A stretch of DNA of 64,000 bases from Methylicorpusculum oleiharenae (GCF_009828925.2 NZ_WUTY02000001.1:930001-994000); one strand, 5' to 3'. Positions 26,057-34,491 are shown, numbered from the stretch's first letter. Made by a program: numbers and translations. Notes: generated from the sequence alone by a model not told the origin.

Positions 26057-28951
26057 ATGCAGGGCTCAAGACCACAACTACAAGACCTTGAAATGCGCGG
26101 CAATTATATAAACCGGCATATTGGCTCTAACGAAACGCAACTGAAGGAGCTATTGGAAACACTGGGATTGACGTGTCTTGAGGATATTGTCGAGCAAGCT
26201 TTTCCCAGCAATATAGTCAATCAGGAACCGTTAAAACTGACGGAAATCATCAGCGAAAGCGCCGTATTCAAGCATTTGGCGAAAATGCGGCAGAACAACA
26301 AGGTGTTAACTTCGCTAATTGGCATGGGCTATTACAACACCGATATGCCCGCAGTCATCAAACGGAATGTGCTTGAAAACCCGGGCTGGTATACCGCCTA
26401 TACGCCTTATCAGGCTGAGGTAAGCCAGGGGCGGCTGGAAGCGCTGATCAACTTCCAGCAGATGATCATTGATCTCACCGGCATGGAATTGGCCAATTCA
26501 TCGTTGCTGGACGAAGCTACGGCAGCAGCTGAAGCTATGAGCATGTCCAAAAGACTCTCAGAAACTACCGCAAATACTTTCTTTGTCGATCAAGACTGCT
26601 TTCCCCAAACCATCGCTGTAATAAAAACCCGTGCCTGCTCGCTGGGATATGAAATTATTACAGGTCCGGTTGAAAAACTGAATGAACATCAAAACCTCTT
26701 CGGTATTCTGGTTCAGAATCCAGACTGCTCGGGAGCAATCAAAGACCTGACGAGCATTGTCGCAGAAGCTCGTAAACAATCGGCTTTAGTTACGGTAGCA
26801 ACCGATTTGTTAAGCCTTGTCCTGTTAAAACCACCGGCAGCTTTTGGCGCAGACATTGTCGTAGGTAACACGCAGCGTTTTGGTGTGCCTATGGGTTATG
26901 GCGGTCCTCATGCCGCTTTCTTTGCCACCAAAGAGGCTTACAAACGTTCAGTTCCGGGCCGAATTATCGGTGTGTCCAAAGATAACCAGGATCAGACCGC
27001 GTTTCGCCTGGCTTTACAGACCCGCGAACAACACATCCGCCGTGACAAGGCGACCAGCAACATTTGCACGGCGCAAGTCTTATTAGCGGTTATTGCAGGC
27101 TTTTATGCTGTCTATCATGGCCCTGAAGGGCTGCGAATGATTGCGGGCCGCGTTCACCGCTACACACAAATTCTTGCAGCCGGTCTTGAACAACTGGGTT
27201 TTCAGCTTCAAACACACAGCTATTTCGACACCGTCGTTGTCTCTACTCCAGGATGTGCCGCAAGCTATCTGGCCAAAGCAGAATACGCAGGAATAAACTT
27301 ACGATTCATCGACGAAGACCATCTGGGCATGTCGCTGGATGAAACCAGCAATCGGGAAATAATTCGCAAACTTTGGCGTATTTTTGCAGCGGACAATGCG
27401 CCAATGCCCGATATCAACCTTCTGGACGAACTCACCGGTGAGTGCATTCCCAACGAGCTGCTGCGCTCCGATCCGATTCTGCAACATCCTGTCTTTGCCA
27501 AATATCATTCGGAAACCGAAATGATGCGTTACATGCGGCGACTGGCGAGACGCGATATTGCGTTGGATAGAGCCATGATACCGCTAGGCTCGTGTACGAT
27601 GAAGCTCAATGCAGCAACCGCCATGCAAACGATTTCCTACTCCAGCATCAACGGCCTGCATCCTTTTGTACCTTTACATCAGGCTGAAGGCTACCGGCAG
27701 TTGTTCGATGAACTGGAGGATATGCTGTGTGACCTGACCGGTTTCGATGCCTTTTCATTTCAACCCAACGCCGGGTCACAAGGCGAATATACCGGCCTGC
27801 TGGTCATACGCAAATATCATGAAGTGATGGGCCAGGGGCAACGTGATATCTGTCTGATTCCGGCATCCGCGCACGGCACCAATCCGGCCAGCGCAAGTTT
27901 GGCCGGTCTTAAAGTCGTCGTTCTGGCCTGTGATGATCAAGGCAATGTCAGTCTGGATGATTTACGCGATAAAGCGGCCTTATACAAAGACACCCTCGCC
28001 GCAATCATGATTACTTACCCTTCTACACATGGCGTGTTCGAGGAGGCATTCTGTGAAATATGCACCCTAGTCCATGAAAATGGCGGTCAGGTTTATATGG
28101 ACGGGGCCAACTTTAATGCTCTAGTCGGCATCAGCCGTCCCGGCAAACTGGGTGCCGATGTGGCGCATCTGAATCTTCACAAAACCTTCAGCATTCCTCA
28201 CGGCGGAGGCGGACCTGGCGCCGGACCTATTGGGGTTGGCGCTCATCTGGCGCCTTATCTACCCGATCATCCGGTCGTCAAAGGCGTCAATCGCTTCGCA
28301 ACAGAACAGGGCACCGTCGGCACTGTTTCGGCAGCGCCATGGGGTTCAGCCAGTATATTGGCCATTTCATGGGCTTATATAGCAATGATGGGGGCGGTCG
28401 GTCTTAGAAAAGCCACGCTGGCGGCCATTTTAAATGCAAACTATATTGCAAAGCGCCTGGCGCCTCATTTTCCCATTTTGTACACCGGTAAAAACGGCTG
28501 GGTGGCTCATGAATGCATCATTGATTGCAGTGAATTTAAAAAAACCGCCGGCGTTTCAGTCGATGATATCGCTAAAAGGCTGATTGACTATGGTTTTCAT
28601 GCACCCACAGTTGCCTTCCCGGTTGCTGACACGTTAATGATTGAACCCACGGAGAGTGAATCCAAAATTGAGATAGATCGATTTTGCGACGCTTTAATCT
28701 CGATACGCCTGGAAATTGCCGAAATTGAAAACGGTAGCGCCGATCTCCACAATAACCTGCTTCATAATGCGCCCCATACTCACCGGTTATTGCTGGCTGA
28801 ATGGCAATTGCCCTATTCAAGGCAACAGGCATTTTTTCCTGATAACCATCAGCATGATGATAAATACTGGCCCCCGGTTGGCCGTGTTGATAATGTTTAC
28901 GGCGACCGCCATCTGATTTGCAGTTGTCCTCCGCTATCCGATTACGAATAA
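26057..28951 (+). CDS. gcvP: glycine dehydrogenase (decarboxylating), single-chain P protein
   Basis: This 964-residue PLP enzyme decarboxylates glycine and loads the aminomethyl group onto lipoyl-GcvH. Both halves seen as separate subunits in some bacteria are fused here. The N-terminal half holds RHIGSNETQ and MGYYNTDMPAVIKRNVLENPGWYTAYTPYQ. The C-terminal half holds the PLP-lysine motif HLNLHKTFSIPHGGGGPG near residue 710. Together with glyA and ftfL further right it feeds the H4F C1 pool. A repeat element lies about 10 bp behind the stop. Confidence 0.96.
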   Translation: MQGSRPQLQDLEMRGNYINRHIGSNETQLKELLETLGLTCLEDIVEQAFPSNIVNQEPLKLTEIISESAVFKHLAKMRQNNKVLTSLIGMGYYNTDMPAVIKRNVLENPGWYTAYTPYQAEVSQGRLEALINFQQMIIDLTGMELANSSLLDEATAAAEAMSMSKRLSETTANTFFVDQDCFPQTIAVIKTRACSLGYEIITGPVEKLNEHQNLFGILVQNPDCSGAIKDLTSIVAEARKQSALVTVATDLLSLVLLKPPAAFGADIVVGNTQRFGVPMGYGGPHAAFFATKEAYKRSVPGRIIGVSKDNQDQTAFRLALQTREQHIRRDKATSNICTAQVLLAVIAGFYAVYHGPEGLRMIAGRVHRYTQILAAGLEQLGFQLQTHSYFDTVVVSTPGCAASYLAKAEYAGINLRFIDEDHLGMSLDETSNREIIRKLWRIFAADNAPMPDINLLDELTGECIPNELLRSDPILQHPVFAKYHSETEMMRYMRRLARRDIALDRAMIPLGSCTMKLNAATAMQTISYSSINGLHPFVPLHQAEGYRQLFDELEDMLCDLTGFDAFSFQPNAGSQGEYTGLLVIRKYHEVMGQGQRDICLIPASAHGTNPASASLAGLKVVVLACDDQGNVSLDDLRDKAALYKDTLAAIMITYPSTHGVFEEAFCEICTLVHENGGQVYMDGANFNALVGISRPGKLGADVAHLNLHKTFSIPHGGGGPGAGPIGVGAHLAPYLPDHPVVKGVNRFATEQGTVGTVSAAPWGSASILAISWAYIAMMGAVGLRKATLAAILNANYIAKRLAPHFPILYTGKNGWVAHECIIDCSEFKKTAGVSVDDIAKRLIDYGFHAPTVAFPVADTLMIEPTESESKIEIDRFCDALISIRLEIAEIENGSADLHNNLLHNAPHTHRLLLAEWQLPYSRQQAFFPDNHQHDDKYWPPVGRVDNVYGDRHLICSCPPLSDYE

Positions 28952-28960
28952 GCGATACCA

Positions 28961-29113
28961 GTAACGTCTCATCCGCTTTCGAATTGAGAGGGCAGGTGCT
29001 TGATTCAAAGGACGTGTCAATACGTCCCTGTGGCTCTCTGCAACAACCTTGTTGCAGAAGCCTTTTAAATCAACCACCCGCACCCAATAAAATGGGAGGG
29101 GGTGAGCAGATAC
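28961..29113 (+). repeat. MITE-like palindromic element, copy 3 (family A)
   Basis: It runs from GTAACGTCTCATCCGC (a worn version of GTAACTACTCGCCCGC) to GGGGTGAGCAGATAC. The core is inverted relative to the arms compared with copy 1, as in copy 2. Flanking bases match only weakly (TACC shared), so any target duplication has decayed. The left end is the most diverged of the four copies. The remainder of the 336-bp gap to 29288 shows no gene. Confidence 0.8.
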
Positions 29114-29287
29114 TATTACCTGTTACTAACCCTTTAGACTTTTTACTTTCTGGTGTTAACAGTTGAGGGGCATTACGTTCAAAATACGAATCAAACAGCA
29201 TTGCCTCCCTCTTTAGCCGCGAACTAGTTATCGAGGCACATCACCGCAATCCGCACCCCTTCGCTGTAATCAATTCGGGAGAAACAC

Positions 29288-29761
29288 ATGAAGAAAATAC
29301 TGCCAATTACATTCATCCTGGTTTTGTCCGCTTGCGCTCATCAGCACGACGAACAGTCAAATCTGGGAGGAGAAAGCACAACAGGTCAGCCTGCACTGCA
29401 TTCGATTCATGATAGCCAATTGCGCCTCATGATGGACCGAATGGACACGTTGATGCATGAGCGCTTTATGACCGAAACTCAACTTGATAGCGAGCGGCGT
29501 AAATATGCGCAACGCATCGCTGACAGTGCGCAGAAACTGTCTCAAACCGTCGATACCATCATTTCCAAAATGCCCGGTTTGACCTTAACACCCAGCGAAC
29601 AAACCACGTTTTTAGCGTTGGCAAATAAACTGCATGATCAAACCGGGCAACTTTATGATCTTGCCAGCCGCAATCGCCTGGAAGATATTAATGTGAGGTT
29701 GCACCAAATTAATACAACCTGTATTTCCTGCCATGCGCTTTTTAGAGAAATGGATAATTAA
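29288..29761 (+). CDS. c-type cytochrome lipoprotein, single heme motif at C-terminus
   Basis: This 157-residue protein has a lipobox (LVLSAC, lipidated Cys 16) and a mostly helical body, and ends with the heme c motif CISCH about ten residues from the C-terminus. Helical proteins with a C-terminal CxxCH resemble class II cytochromes (cytochrome c' or c-556). It should be a membrane-tethered periplasmic heme protein. The gene lies 3 nt upstream of a porin gene in the same operon. Its role is unknown; gas binding or electron transfer are the plausible options. Confidence 0.83.
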   Translation: MKKILPITFILVLSACAHQHDEQSNLGGESTTGQPALHSIHDSQLRLMMDRMDTLMHERFMTETQLDSERRKYAQRIADSAQKLSQTVDTIISKMPGLTLTPSEQTTFLALANKLHDQTGQLYDLASRNRLEDINVRLHQINTTCISCHALFREMDN

Positions 29762-29764
29762 TCT

Positions 29765-31189
29765 ATGAACCTCTTTTATCTTCTCTCGCTGATATTATTC
29801 TTATGTTTATCGGGTAACGCGGCCAGTGCAGACAATGAGGTATTGAGCTTACTCAAGGAATTAAAGGCTGAGGTGGGAGAACTTAAACAGCAACTGGACC
29901 GGTCCAATTCGCGAATCGGTGAACTTGAAAAAAAGCTTGGGGAATACCGCGCCGAAAAGCCGGACATGAAACTAACCCAGTCGCCAGTAGCGGTAGCTTC
30001 AAGTCCAGCTAAACAGGATGATAAACCCCTGGTGACCCTGGGCGATGTCAAAGGAACATTTAAAATACCCGGAACGGATACATCAGTTGGTATAGGCGGC
30101 TATGTCAAAACCGATTTGCTTTTAAACAGCATCAGTGCCGGAGCTGATAAGTTGGGCGATCAAAAATTGCTGTTGTCGCAAATACCGGTTGGCGGTGCGT
30201 CTGGCGAACACAGCCAGCTGACGTTCCATGCCAAAGAGAGCCGCTTGTGGTTCAAGTCGTTTACACCTAGCGCCTGGGGTGATATCAACACCTATATCGA
30301 AATGGACTTTTTCGGTAATGCCGGCACTTATAATTACACCCCGCGTTTGCGACATGCCTACGGTTCAATTGGGCATTTTTTGGCGGGCCAGACCTGGCCA
30401 ACATTTTTGAATGCGGAGGCAATACCGGATATTCTCGATAACGGCGGTTCGGCTGGTTCTCTGTTCCTGTTTAGACAACCCTTGGTACGGTGGACTCAGC
30501 CCTTCTCTTTGGCCGGCACGGCGATGGAATGGCAAACCGCAATCGAGGCGCCCAGATCTCGAATCTGGGATTCTAATTCGAAGTCTGCGAACGACATCGA
30601 TCCTAATGCCTATTCCTTTTTCAGCAACCCTGATGCCGACCGCTATCCTGATCTGGTGACGCGGTTGAATTTCTCACCGGAATGGGGCACGTTGTCGATA
30701 GCGGCGCTAGGCAGACAGATACGTTACACCAATAGCAAATTAGGCCTGAAACAGGATGCCTGGGGCGGAGCTGTCAGCTTGGCGGGTAAAATCAACGTTT
30801 TTAATCTCGATAACATTCGTTTCATGGCGCATTACGGCAACGGGCACGGCAGATATGTCGGCACGGACAATACGTTCAGCGATGCCTCTCTGGATAATGA
30901 AGGCAATTTATACCTGACCACCAGCTACGGCGGTATGTTGGCTTACCAGCATTGGTGGAACAAACAATGGCGCTCGACGGTGGTCTACGGGTATGCCCAA
31001 GCTGAACAGCCGGATTGGGTCAATCAGGTTCTAAATCAGGAAGTGCAGTCGTTACACGCCAATTTATTATGGAGCCCGGTTAGTCAGGCGGTGATGGGCT
31101 TAGAGTATATTTACGCCAATCGCGAGTTGTTAGACGGACGGGAAGGGGATTTACAAAGGCTGCAGTTTTCGGCGCGCTATAATTTTTGA
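29765..31189 (+). CDS. DcaP-like outer-membrane porin
   Basis: This 474-residue protein starts with a signal peptide (cleavage near NAASA). A short coiled coil follows (about residues 25-60, LLKELKAEVGELKQQLDRS), and then a beta-barrel opens with IPGTDTSVGIGGYVKTDLL and ends in an aromatic residue (ARYNF), as outer-membrane proteins do. This layout fits the DcaP family of trimeric channels for dicarboxylates or other small anions. The substrate cannot be read from sequence. It follows the cytochrome lipoprotein gene by 3 nt. Confidence 0.88.
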   Translation: MNLFYLLSLILFLCLSGNAASADNEVLSLLKELKAEVGELKQQLDRSNSRIGELEKKLGEYRAEKPDMKLTQSPVAVASSPAKQDDKPLVTLGDVKGTFKIPGTDTSVGIGGYVKTDLLLNSISAGADKLGDQKLLLSQIPVGGASGEHSQLTFHAKESRLWFKSFTPSAWGDINTYIEMDFFGNAGTYNYTPRLRHAYGSIGHFLAGQTWPTFLNAEAIPDILDNGGSAGSLFLFRQPLVRWTQPFSLAGTAMEWQTAIEAPRSRIWDSNSKSANDIDPNAYSFFSNPDADRYPDLVTRLNFSPEWGTLSIAALGRQIRYTNSKLGLKQDAWGGAVSLAGKINVFNLDNIRFMAHYGNGHGRYVGTDNTFSDASLDNEGNLYLTTSYGGMLAYQHWWNKQWRSTVVYGYAQAEQPDWVNQVLNQEVQSLHANLLWSPVSQAVMGLEYIYANRELLDGREGDLQRLQFSARYNF

Positions 31190-31198
31190 ACTATTTCC

Positions 31199-31238
31199 CG
31201 GTGTGAATTAGCAGATATTAGCTTGAAATATCACACCG
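31199..31238 (+). terminator. stem-loop after the porin gene
   Basis: CGGTGTGA (31199-31206) pairs with TCACACCG (31231-31238) across a 24-nt loop, starting about 10 nt after the porin stop. No T tract follows, so termination is uncertain. Confidence 0.45.
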
Positions 31239-31248
31239 ATTAATAACT

Positions 31249-31298
31249 GGGGGTCAGGGTAATATTAACTTAACTTAACTTAATGTTACTCTGACCCC
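31249..31298. repeat. palindromic REP-like element, family D copy 1
   Basis: GGGGTCAGGGTAA at the left pairs with TTACTCTGACCCC at the right (12 of 13), around an AT-rich TTAACTTAACTTAA centre. A similar palindrome lies at 32432-32479. Together they bracket the RAYT fossil and the two-gene module in between. Confidence 0.75.
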
Positions 31299-31444
31299 GA
31301 TTATTACAATCAGAACTTGCCGAATGTTGAAATGCCGTGTACCTGACAATCGGGCCGACAATGTTACGAGAAAATCGTAAGCTGCAACCTGCCAAAAAGG
31401 AACGAACAGGAACTGGTTTTTAAAGACGAGTAGGGGACATAAAT

Positions 31445-31601
31445 CGGTCGTCTAACAAAAAGAAATCAAGTCAAAACACAACTCGGTGGCAAAGTCCAAA
31501 TGCCGTGGAGATGTTAGGGCAACAGCACAATGGCGTCGACAGTGAATGGATGGCGCATTTTTTGTGATGTGGAACGCCGTTTTGGCGCGGCGATATTGCA
31601 T
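31445..31601 (-). pseudogene. decayed REP-associated tyrosine transposase (RAYT) fragment
   Basis: On the minus strand an ATG at 31601 starts MQYRRAKT, the usual N-terminus of RAYT (Y1 transposase) proteins. In a shifted frame further on the sequence reads MRHPFTVDAIVLLP, then an in-frame TAA at 31514-31516, then HLHGIWTLPP. This is the HUH metal-binding motif region (PDHLH) with the Asp codon turned into a stop. Much of the middle and the whole C-terminus with the catalytic Tyr are missing, so the gene is dead. RAYTs move REP palindromes, and REP-like palindromes sit on both sides. Confidence 0.75.
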
Positions 31602-31617
31602 ATCAACACTCCCAAGT

Positions 31618-31750
31618 GTAGGTCGGGCAACAGTTTTATCGTTGCCCGACATTGCGGTGCTCAATGATAAAATGGCAGCATCAAAACCACAAATCGTTGC
31701 CACATTGAAATATTGAAATGTCGGGCACGAAAAGCATGTGCCCGACCTAC
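31618..31750. repeat. double-hairpin repeat (REP/BIME-like), family E
   Basis: The 133-bp unit has perfect 12-bp ends, GTAGGTCGGGCA and TGCCCGACCTAC. Each end also folds on its own: GTCGGGCAAC/GTTGCCCGAC (31622-31650) and GTCGGGCAC/GTGCCCGAC (about 31720-31747). It lies 17 bp from the start of the RAYT fossil, as REPs commonly flank RAYT genes. Confidence 0.75.
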
Positions 31751-31839
31751 CGGTCTGCAATTTCGCAACTTGTTTATGTGAAAAATAAGCGTATTATTTG
31801 CATATAAATAGCGCCTTTTTAACGCAATTGGAGAACTGT

Positions 31840-32061
31840 ATGGCAAACGATAAAGAAACAATTCGCCTCAGCTTGAGTGTGTCACCTGAGCTAAACGAAC
31901 GTCTGGAACAACTGGCTTCTTCGGGGCACACCACTAAAACCGAGATTCTACGTAAAGCCATTGCCTTGTATGACGTGGTCGCTGAAGCTAAATCGGAGAA
32001 AAAAAGATTAGGTATCCTTGATCAAAACAAACAATTATTGACCGAGATCGTAGGCATCTAG
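31840..32061 (+). CDS. ribbon-helix-helix (CopG-like) DNA-binding protein
   Basis: This is a 73-residue protein with MANDKETIRLSLSVSPELNE (beta-strand and first helix) followed by RLEQLASSGHTTKTEILRKA (turn and second helix), the ribbon-helix-helix pattern of CopG/MetJ-like repressors. The start at 31840 follows TTGGAGAACTGT with GGAG 7 nt upstream; the longer frame from 31798 has no such site. Its stop overlaps the GTG of the next gene by one base (TAGTG). It is probably the autoregulator of this two-gene unit. Confidence 0.8.
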   Translation: MANDKETIRLSLSVSPELNERLEQLASSGHTTKTEILRKAIALYDVVAEAKSEKKRLGILDQNKQLLTEIVGI

Positions 32062-32393
32062 TGAACGGGATAAGCGACGAAAAACGCAGCGACTCCCAGA
32101 TCAACCTGGGACAAATTGTCGGTAACGATCATAAGTACGAGTTGTCAGTCAGCAACGAAACACCCGAGGATGCAACTGCCAGACGTGCAAGGGAAATGGC
32201 AGAGGCCGAACTGAAACGAAAGATGACCTATTCGCTATTTTGTTTTGCACTTCTCGTCGTGGGTGTTGTTTTTGGCGGCTGTGTTTATCTCTTCGCGGTA
32301 GGAACGGTGGAAGACAAAAAATGGGCCGCCGGCATTATCAGCGCAATTGCATCCGGCTTAATCGGATTTTTGGTAGGGCAAGGGAGAAAATAA
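32061..32393 (+). CDS. small two-helix membrane protein paired with the RHH gene
   Basis: This is a 110-residue protein starting at a GTG that overlaps the preceding stop by 1 nt. The first 55 residues are charged and soluble (DATARRARE MAEAELKRK). Two hydrophobic segments follow: MTYSLFCFALLVVGVVFGGC and AAGIISAIASGLIGFLVGQG. I do not recognise a family. The fusion-like pairing with a DNA-binding RHH protein, inside a repeat-bounded island, recalls toxin-antitoxin layouts with membrane toxins. That is inference only; a simple membrane protein with its regulator is equally possible. Confidence 0.68.
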   Translation: MNGISDEKRSDSQINLGQIVGNDHKYELSVSNETPEDATARRAREMAEAELKRKMTYSLFCFALLVVGVVFGGCVYLFAVGTVEDKKWAAGIISAIASGLIGFLVGQGRK

Positions 32394-32431
32394 TTGCTGT
32401 TAATGGACGAGCGGCCGCGACGATTAATAAA

Positions 32432-32479
32432 TAACTGGGGGCAAAGTAAACTTAGATTCACTTAACTCTGCCCCCAGTT
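32432..32479. repeat. palindromic REP-like element, family D copy 2
   Basis: TAACTGGGGGCA at the left pairs perfectly with TGCCCCCAGTTA at the right, with AAGTAAA/TTAACTC continuing the arms imperfectly. It resembles the palindrome at 31249-31298 in outline (ACTGGGGG(T)CA...AGTAA) but differs in detail. It may double as a bidirectional terminator between the small membrane gene and rnd. Confidence 0.72.
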
Positions 32480-32527
32480 ACTGAATGTCACGCTCTAGGA
32501 CAACTTGCCAATCCAATTCAGATTGAA

Positions 32528-33685
32528 TTACTCCGGTTTATTTACGCTGTACACTTTTTCCGCTTCTATGCCTAAAAGTTGCTCGCCTTTTAAAAGGCCT
32601 TCCAACTCCTGTCCGACCATGCTGTAACGCCAGCCCTGCCTGAGCAAGGAATCCGGGTCATCAAACAGCAACAGTTCCAGATCTTTCCGGCTGGCAAGAA
32701 TCGCTGGATTTAAATCGTTTTCATCAGCTCGAATGCGGACCAGGGCGGTTAAAATGTCAAGAATCGCTTCTTGATGCTGAGACTTTTTTGCTGACCGTCC
32801 TTTCTCATTGAGTGGAACCGGCGGCCTTTGTTTTGCCTCGTCAATCAACCGGCAAATGGTTTTGCCGTGCTTCATCGCGATGCGTTCATTAAAGCCCCGC
32901 ACGGCAATCAACTCGTCTACACCTGAAGGTTGAAGCTTAGCCAATTCAAACAGCATATCGTCCCGCAACAACCAGTTTCTTGGCCTGTCTTCGTTCTGTG
33001 CGGTTTTCTCCCGCCATTCGCATAAGGCTTGCACAATGGATAACTGTTTGCCGGTCAATTTATTTTTGCCGCGTACTTTAAGCCAGGCATTTTTGGGGGA
33101 TACATCATATAACTCTGTGTTTTGTAAGAGCTCAAAATCGAGTTTCAGCCAATCCAGACGGTTCAATTTTTCCAGCTTTTCCAGCATGAGCTTATAAATT
33201 TGACACAGATAAATCACATCATCTGCTGCATACTCCAACTGAGCCTCGCTCAAAGGGCGCACCGTCCAATCCGTGCGCGTATGGGCTTTGCTGAGGTTTA
33301 CATTCAATAAACTGGATACCAGCATGGCATAGCCCGGATTTTCCTGAAACCCCAGCAATGGTGCTGCGATTTGGGTATCAAAAACCGGTGAAGGAACCTT
33401 ACCGGTGATTTGGTAAAAGATTTCCAGATCCTGCCTGCAGGAATGAAAGACTTTAATGATGTCCGGGTTGTAGATGGCGTCGAACAATTCATTCAGACTA
33501 TCCAAAGCCAAAGGATCTATGCAGGCAACCCAATCGGGCGTTGCAATCTGAAGCAGGCAAAACTTTGGATAATACGTTTTTTCTCTGAGAAACTCGGTAT
33601 CCAGAGCCAACCAGGATTCTTTACTGATTTGCCTGCAGAGTTCGCTTAATTTGGGTGCTGTGTCTATGTATTGAATAATGGGCAT
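32528..33685 (-). CDS. rnd: ribonuclease D
   Basis: RNase D (385 aa) is a 3'-5' exoribonuclease that matures tRNA and other small RNAs. The DEDD exonuclease motifs are visible: LALDTEFLREKTYYPKFCLLQ (Exo I), VFHSCRQDLEIFY (Exo II) and YAADDVIYLCQIY (Exo III). An HRDC domain follows near residues 205-290 (LCEWREKTAQNEDRPRNWLL). The length is usual for the family. It is transcribed from its own promoter region, at least 200 bp from the next minus-strand gene. Confidence 0.95.
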   Translation of the reverse strand: MPIIQYIDTAPKLSELCRQISKESWLALDTEFLREKTYYPKFCLLQIATPDWVACIDPLALDSLNELFDAIYNPDIIKVFHSCRQDLEIFYQITGKVPSPVFDTQIAAPLLGFQENPGYAMLVSSLLNVNLSKAHTRTDWTVRPLSEAQLEYAADDVIYLCQIYKLMLEKLEKLNRLDWLKLDFELLQNTELYDVSPKNAWLKVRGKNKLTGKQLSIVQALCEWREKTAQNEDRPRNWLLRDDMLFELAKLQPSGVDELIAVRGFNERIAMKHGKTICRLIDEAKQRPPVPLNEKGRSAKKSQHQEAILDILTALVRIRADENDLNPAILASRKDLELLLFDDPDSLLRQGWRYSMVGQELEGLLKGEQLLGIEAEKVYSVNKPE

Positions 33686-33888
33686 AAAAAGTTAAAAAAA
33701 TTAATGTGTTCAGCATATCGCCTCAATCAAAAGCGTCTCTTGCTATCTGGTAATAAAGGTTAGGACATTTTCTGGAAAACTGTCAGTGCAAATCAAGAAA
33801 ACCAGAGCCGGAAAAAATTAACGACTGCGAACGCTTAAAAAACGCAGCAGGCTTGACCATTCAGAACCGGGAACTTTTGCTATCCGCC

Positions 33889-34446
33889 TCATTCGACGGG
33901 ACTTTTCTGAGATTGACCTGAACTCTGTTTTGATCGCTTAAAATTATGATGTCTTTTTTTTCTAGAACTGCTGCCGGTGCGTTTGATATTCAGCCGGTGT
34001 TGATTGAACTCTACACATTTTAAATGCTGGAAAATATCTTCAGGCATGCCCTCCGGCAATTCAACCAAAGTAAAAGCCAATCGAATATCCGGGTTGCCAA
34101 TCATTTTTCGTTCAACGCCGGATTCTTCTACTAATAGATCAGTTAACGATTCTTTTGATAAACCCTGCTTACGTCCGACATCCAGCCGATAGCGGACCAT
34201 TCTGGCCGGTGGGTTTATACTTGGAACATTGACCGCTTCATCATCAACAAGGCTGATGTCTTTCTCAGATACAGGGGGTTCAATGGAATTGACCCAATAC
34301 AGCAAGGCTGCAGCGCATTCCAGTGCATCGATTTGCAGTTCCTTCACAAGGTCACCGATGGCAGCTCTATGTGCCGACAATGACTGTGTTTCTAGAATAT
34401 TTTTTAGTTTCAGGACTAACTGGTCATCCATTTTCATATTGGTCAT
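33889..34446 (-). CDS. stand-alone DeaD/DbpA-type RNA-binding domain protein (no helicase core)
   Basis: This 185-residue protein looks like the C-terminal portion of a DEAD-box helicase of the DeaD/CsdA type without the motor. Residues about 8-55 (LKNILETQSLSAHRAAIGDL... ALECAAALLYWV) resemble the DeaD dimerisation segment. Residues about 80-155 (MVRYRLDVGRKQGLS... GMPEDIFQHLKCVEFNQHRLNI) match the DbpA-type RNA-binding fold. A basic Ser/Lys/Arg tail closes the protein (SSSRKKRHHNFKRSK). No helicase fragment lies upstream: surA occupies that DNA. It is probably an RNA-binding accessory or ribosome-assembly protein; the function is inferred. Confidence 0.78.
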   Translation of the reverse strand: MTNMKMDDQLVLKLKNILETQSLSAHRAAIGDLVKELQIDALECAAALLYWVNSIEPPVSEKDISLVDDEAVNVPSINPPARMVRYRLDVGRKQGLSKESLTDLLVEESGVERKMIGNPDIRLAFTLVELPEGMPEDIFQHLKCVEFNQHRLNIKRTGSSSRKKRHHNFKRSKQSSGQSQKSPVE

Positions 34447-34491
34447 CCGTTATGGAAACTATTGTCAATCGACGCCAAGACAGCAAATTGC

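Noticed and set aside
28918-29166. Frame of 82 codons behind gcvP
   Set aside because: It reads through the family A element and overlaps the gcvP end in another frame.
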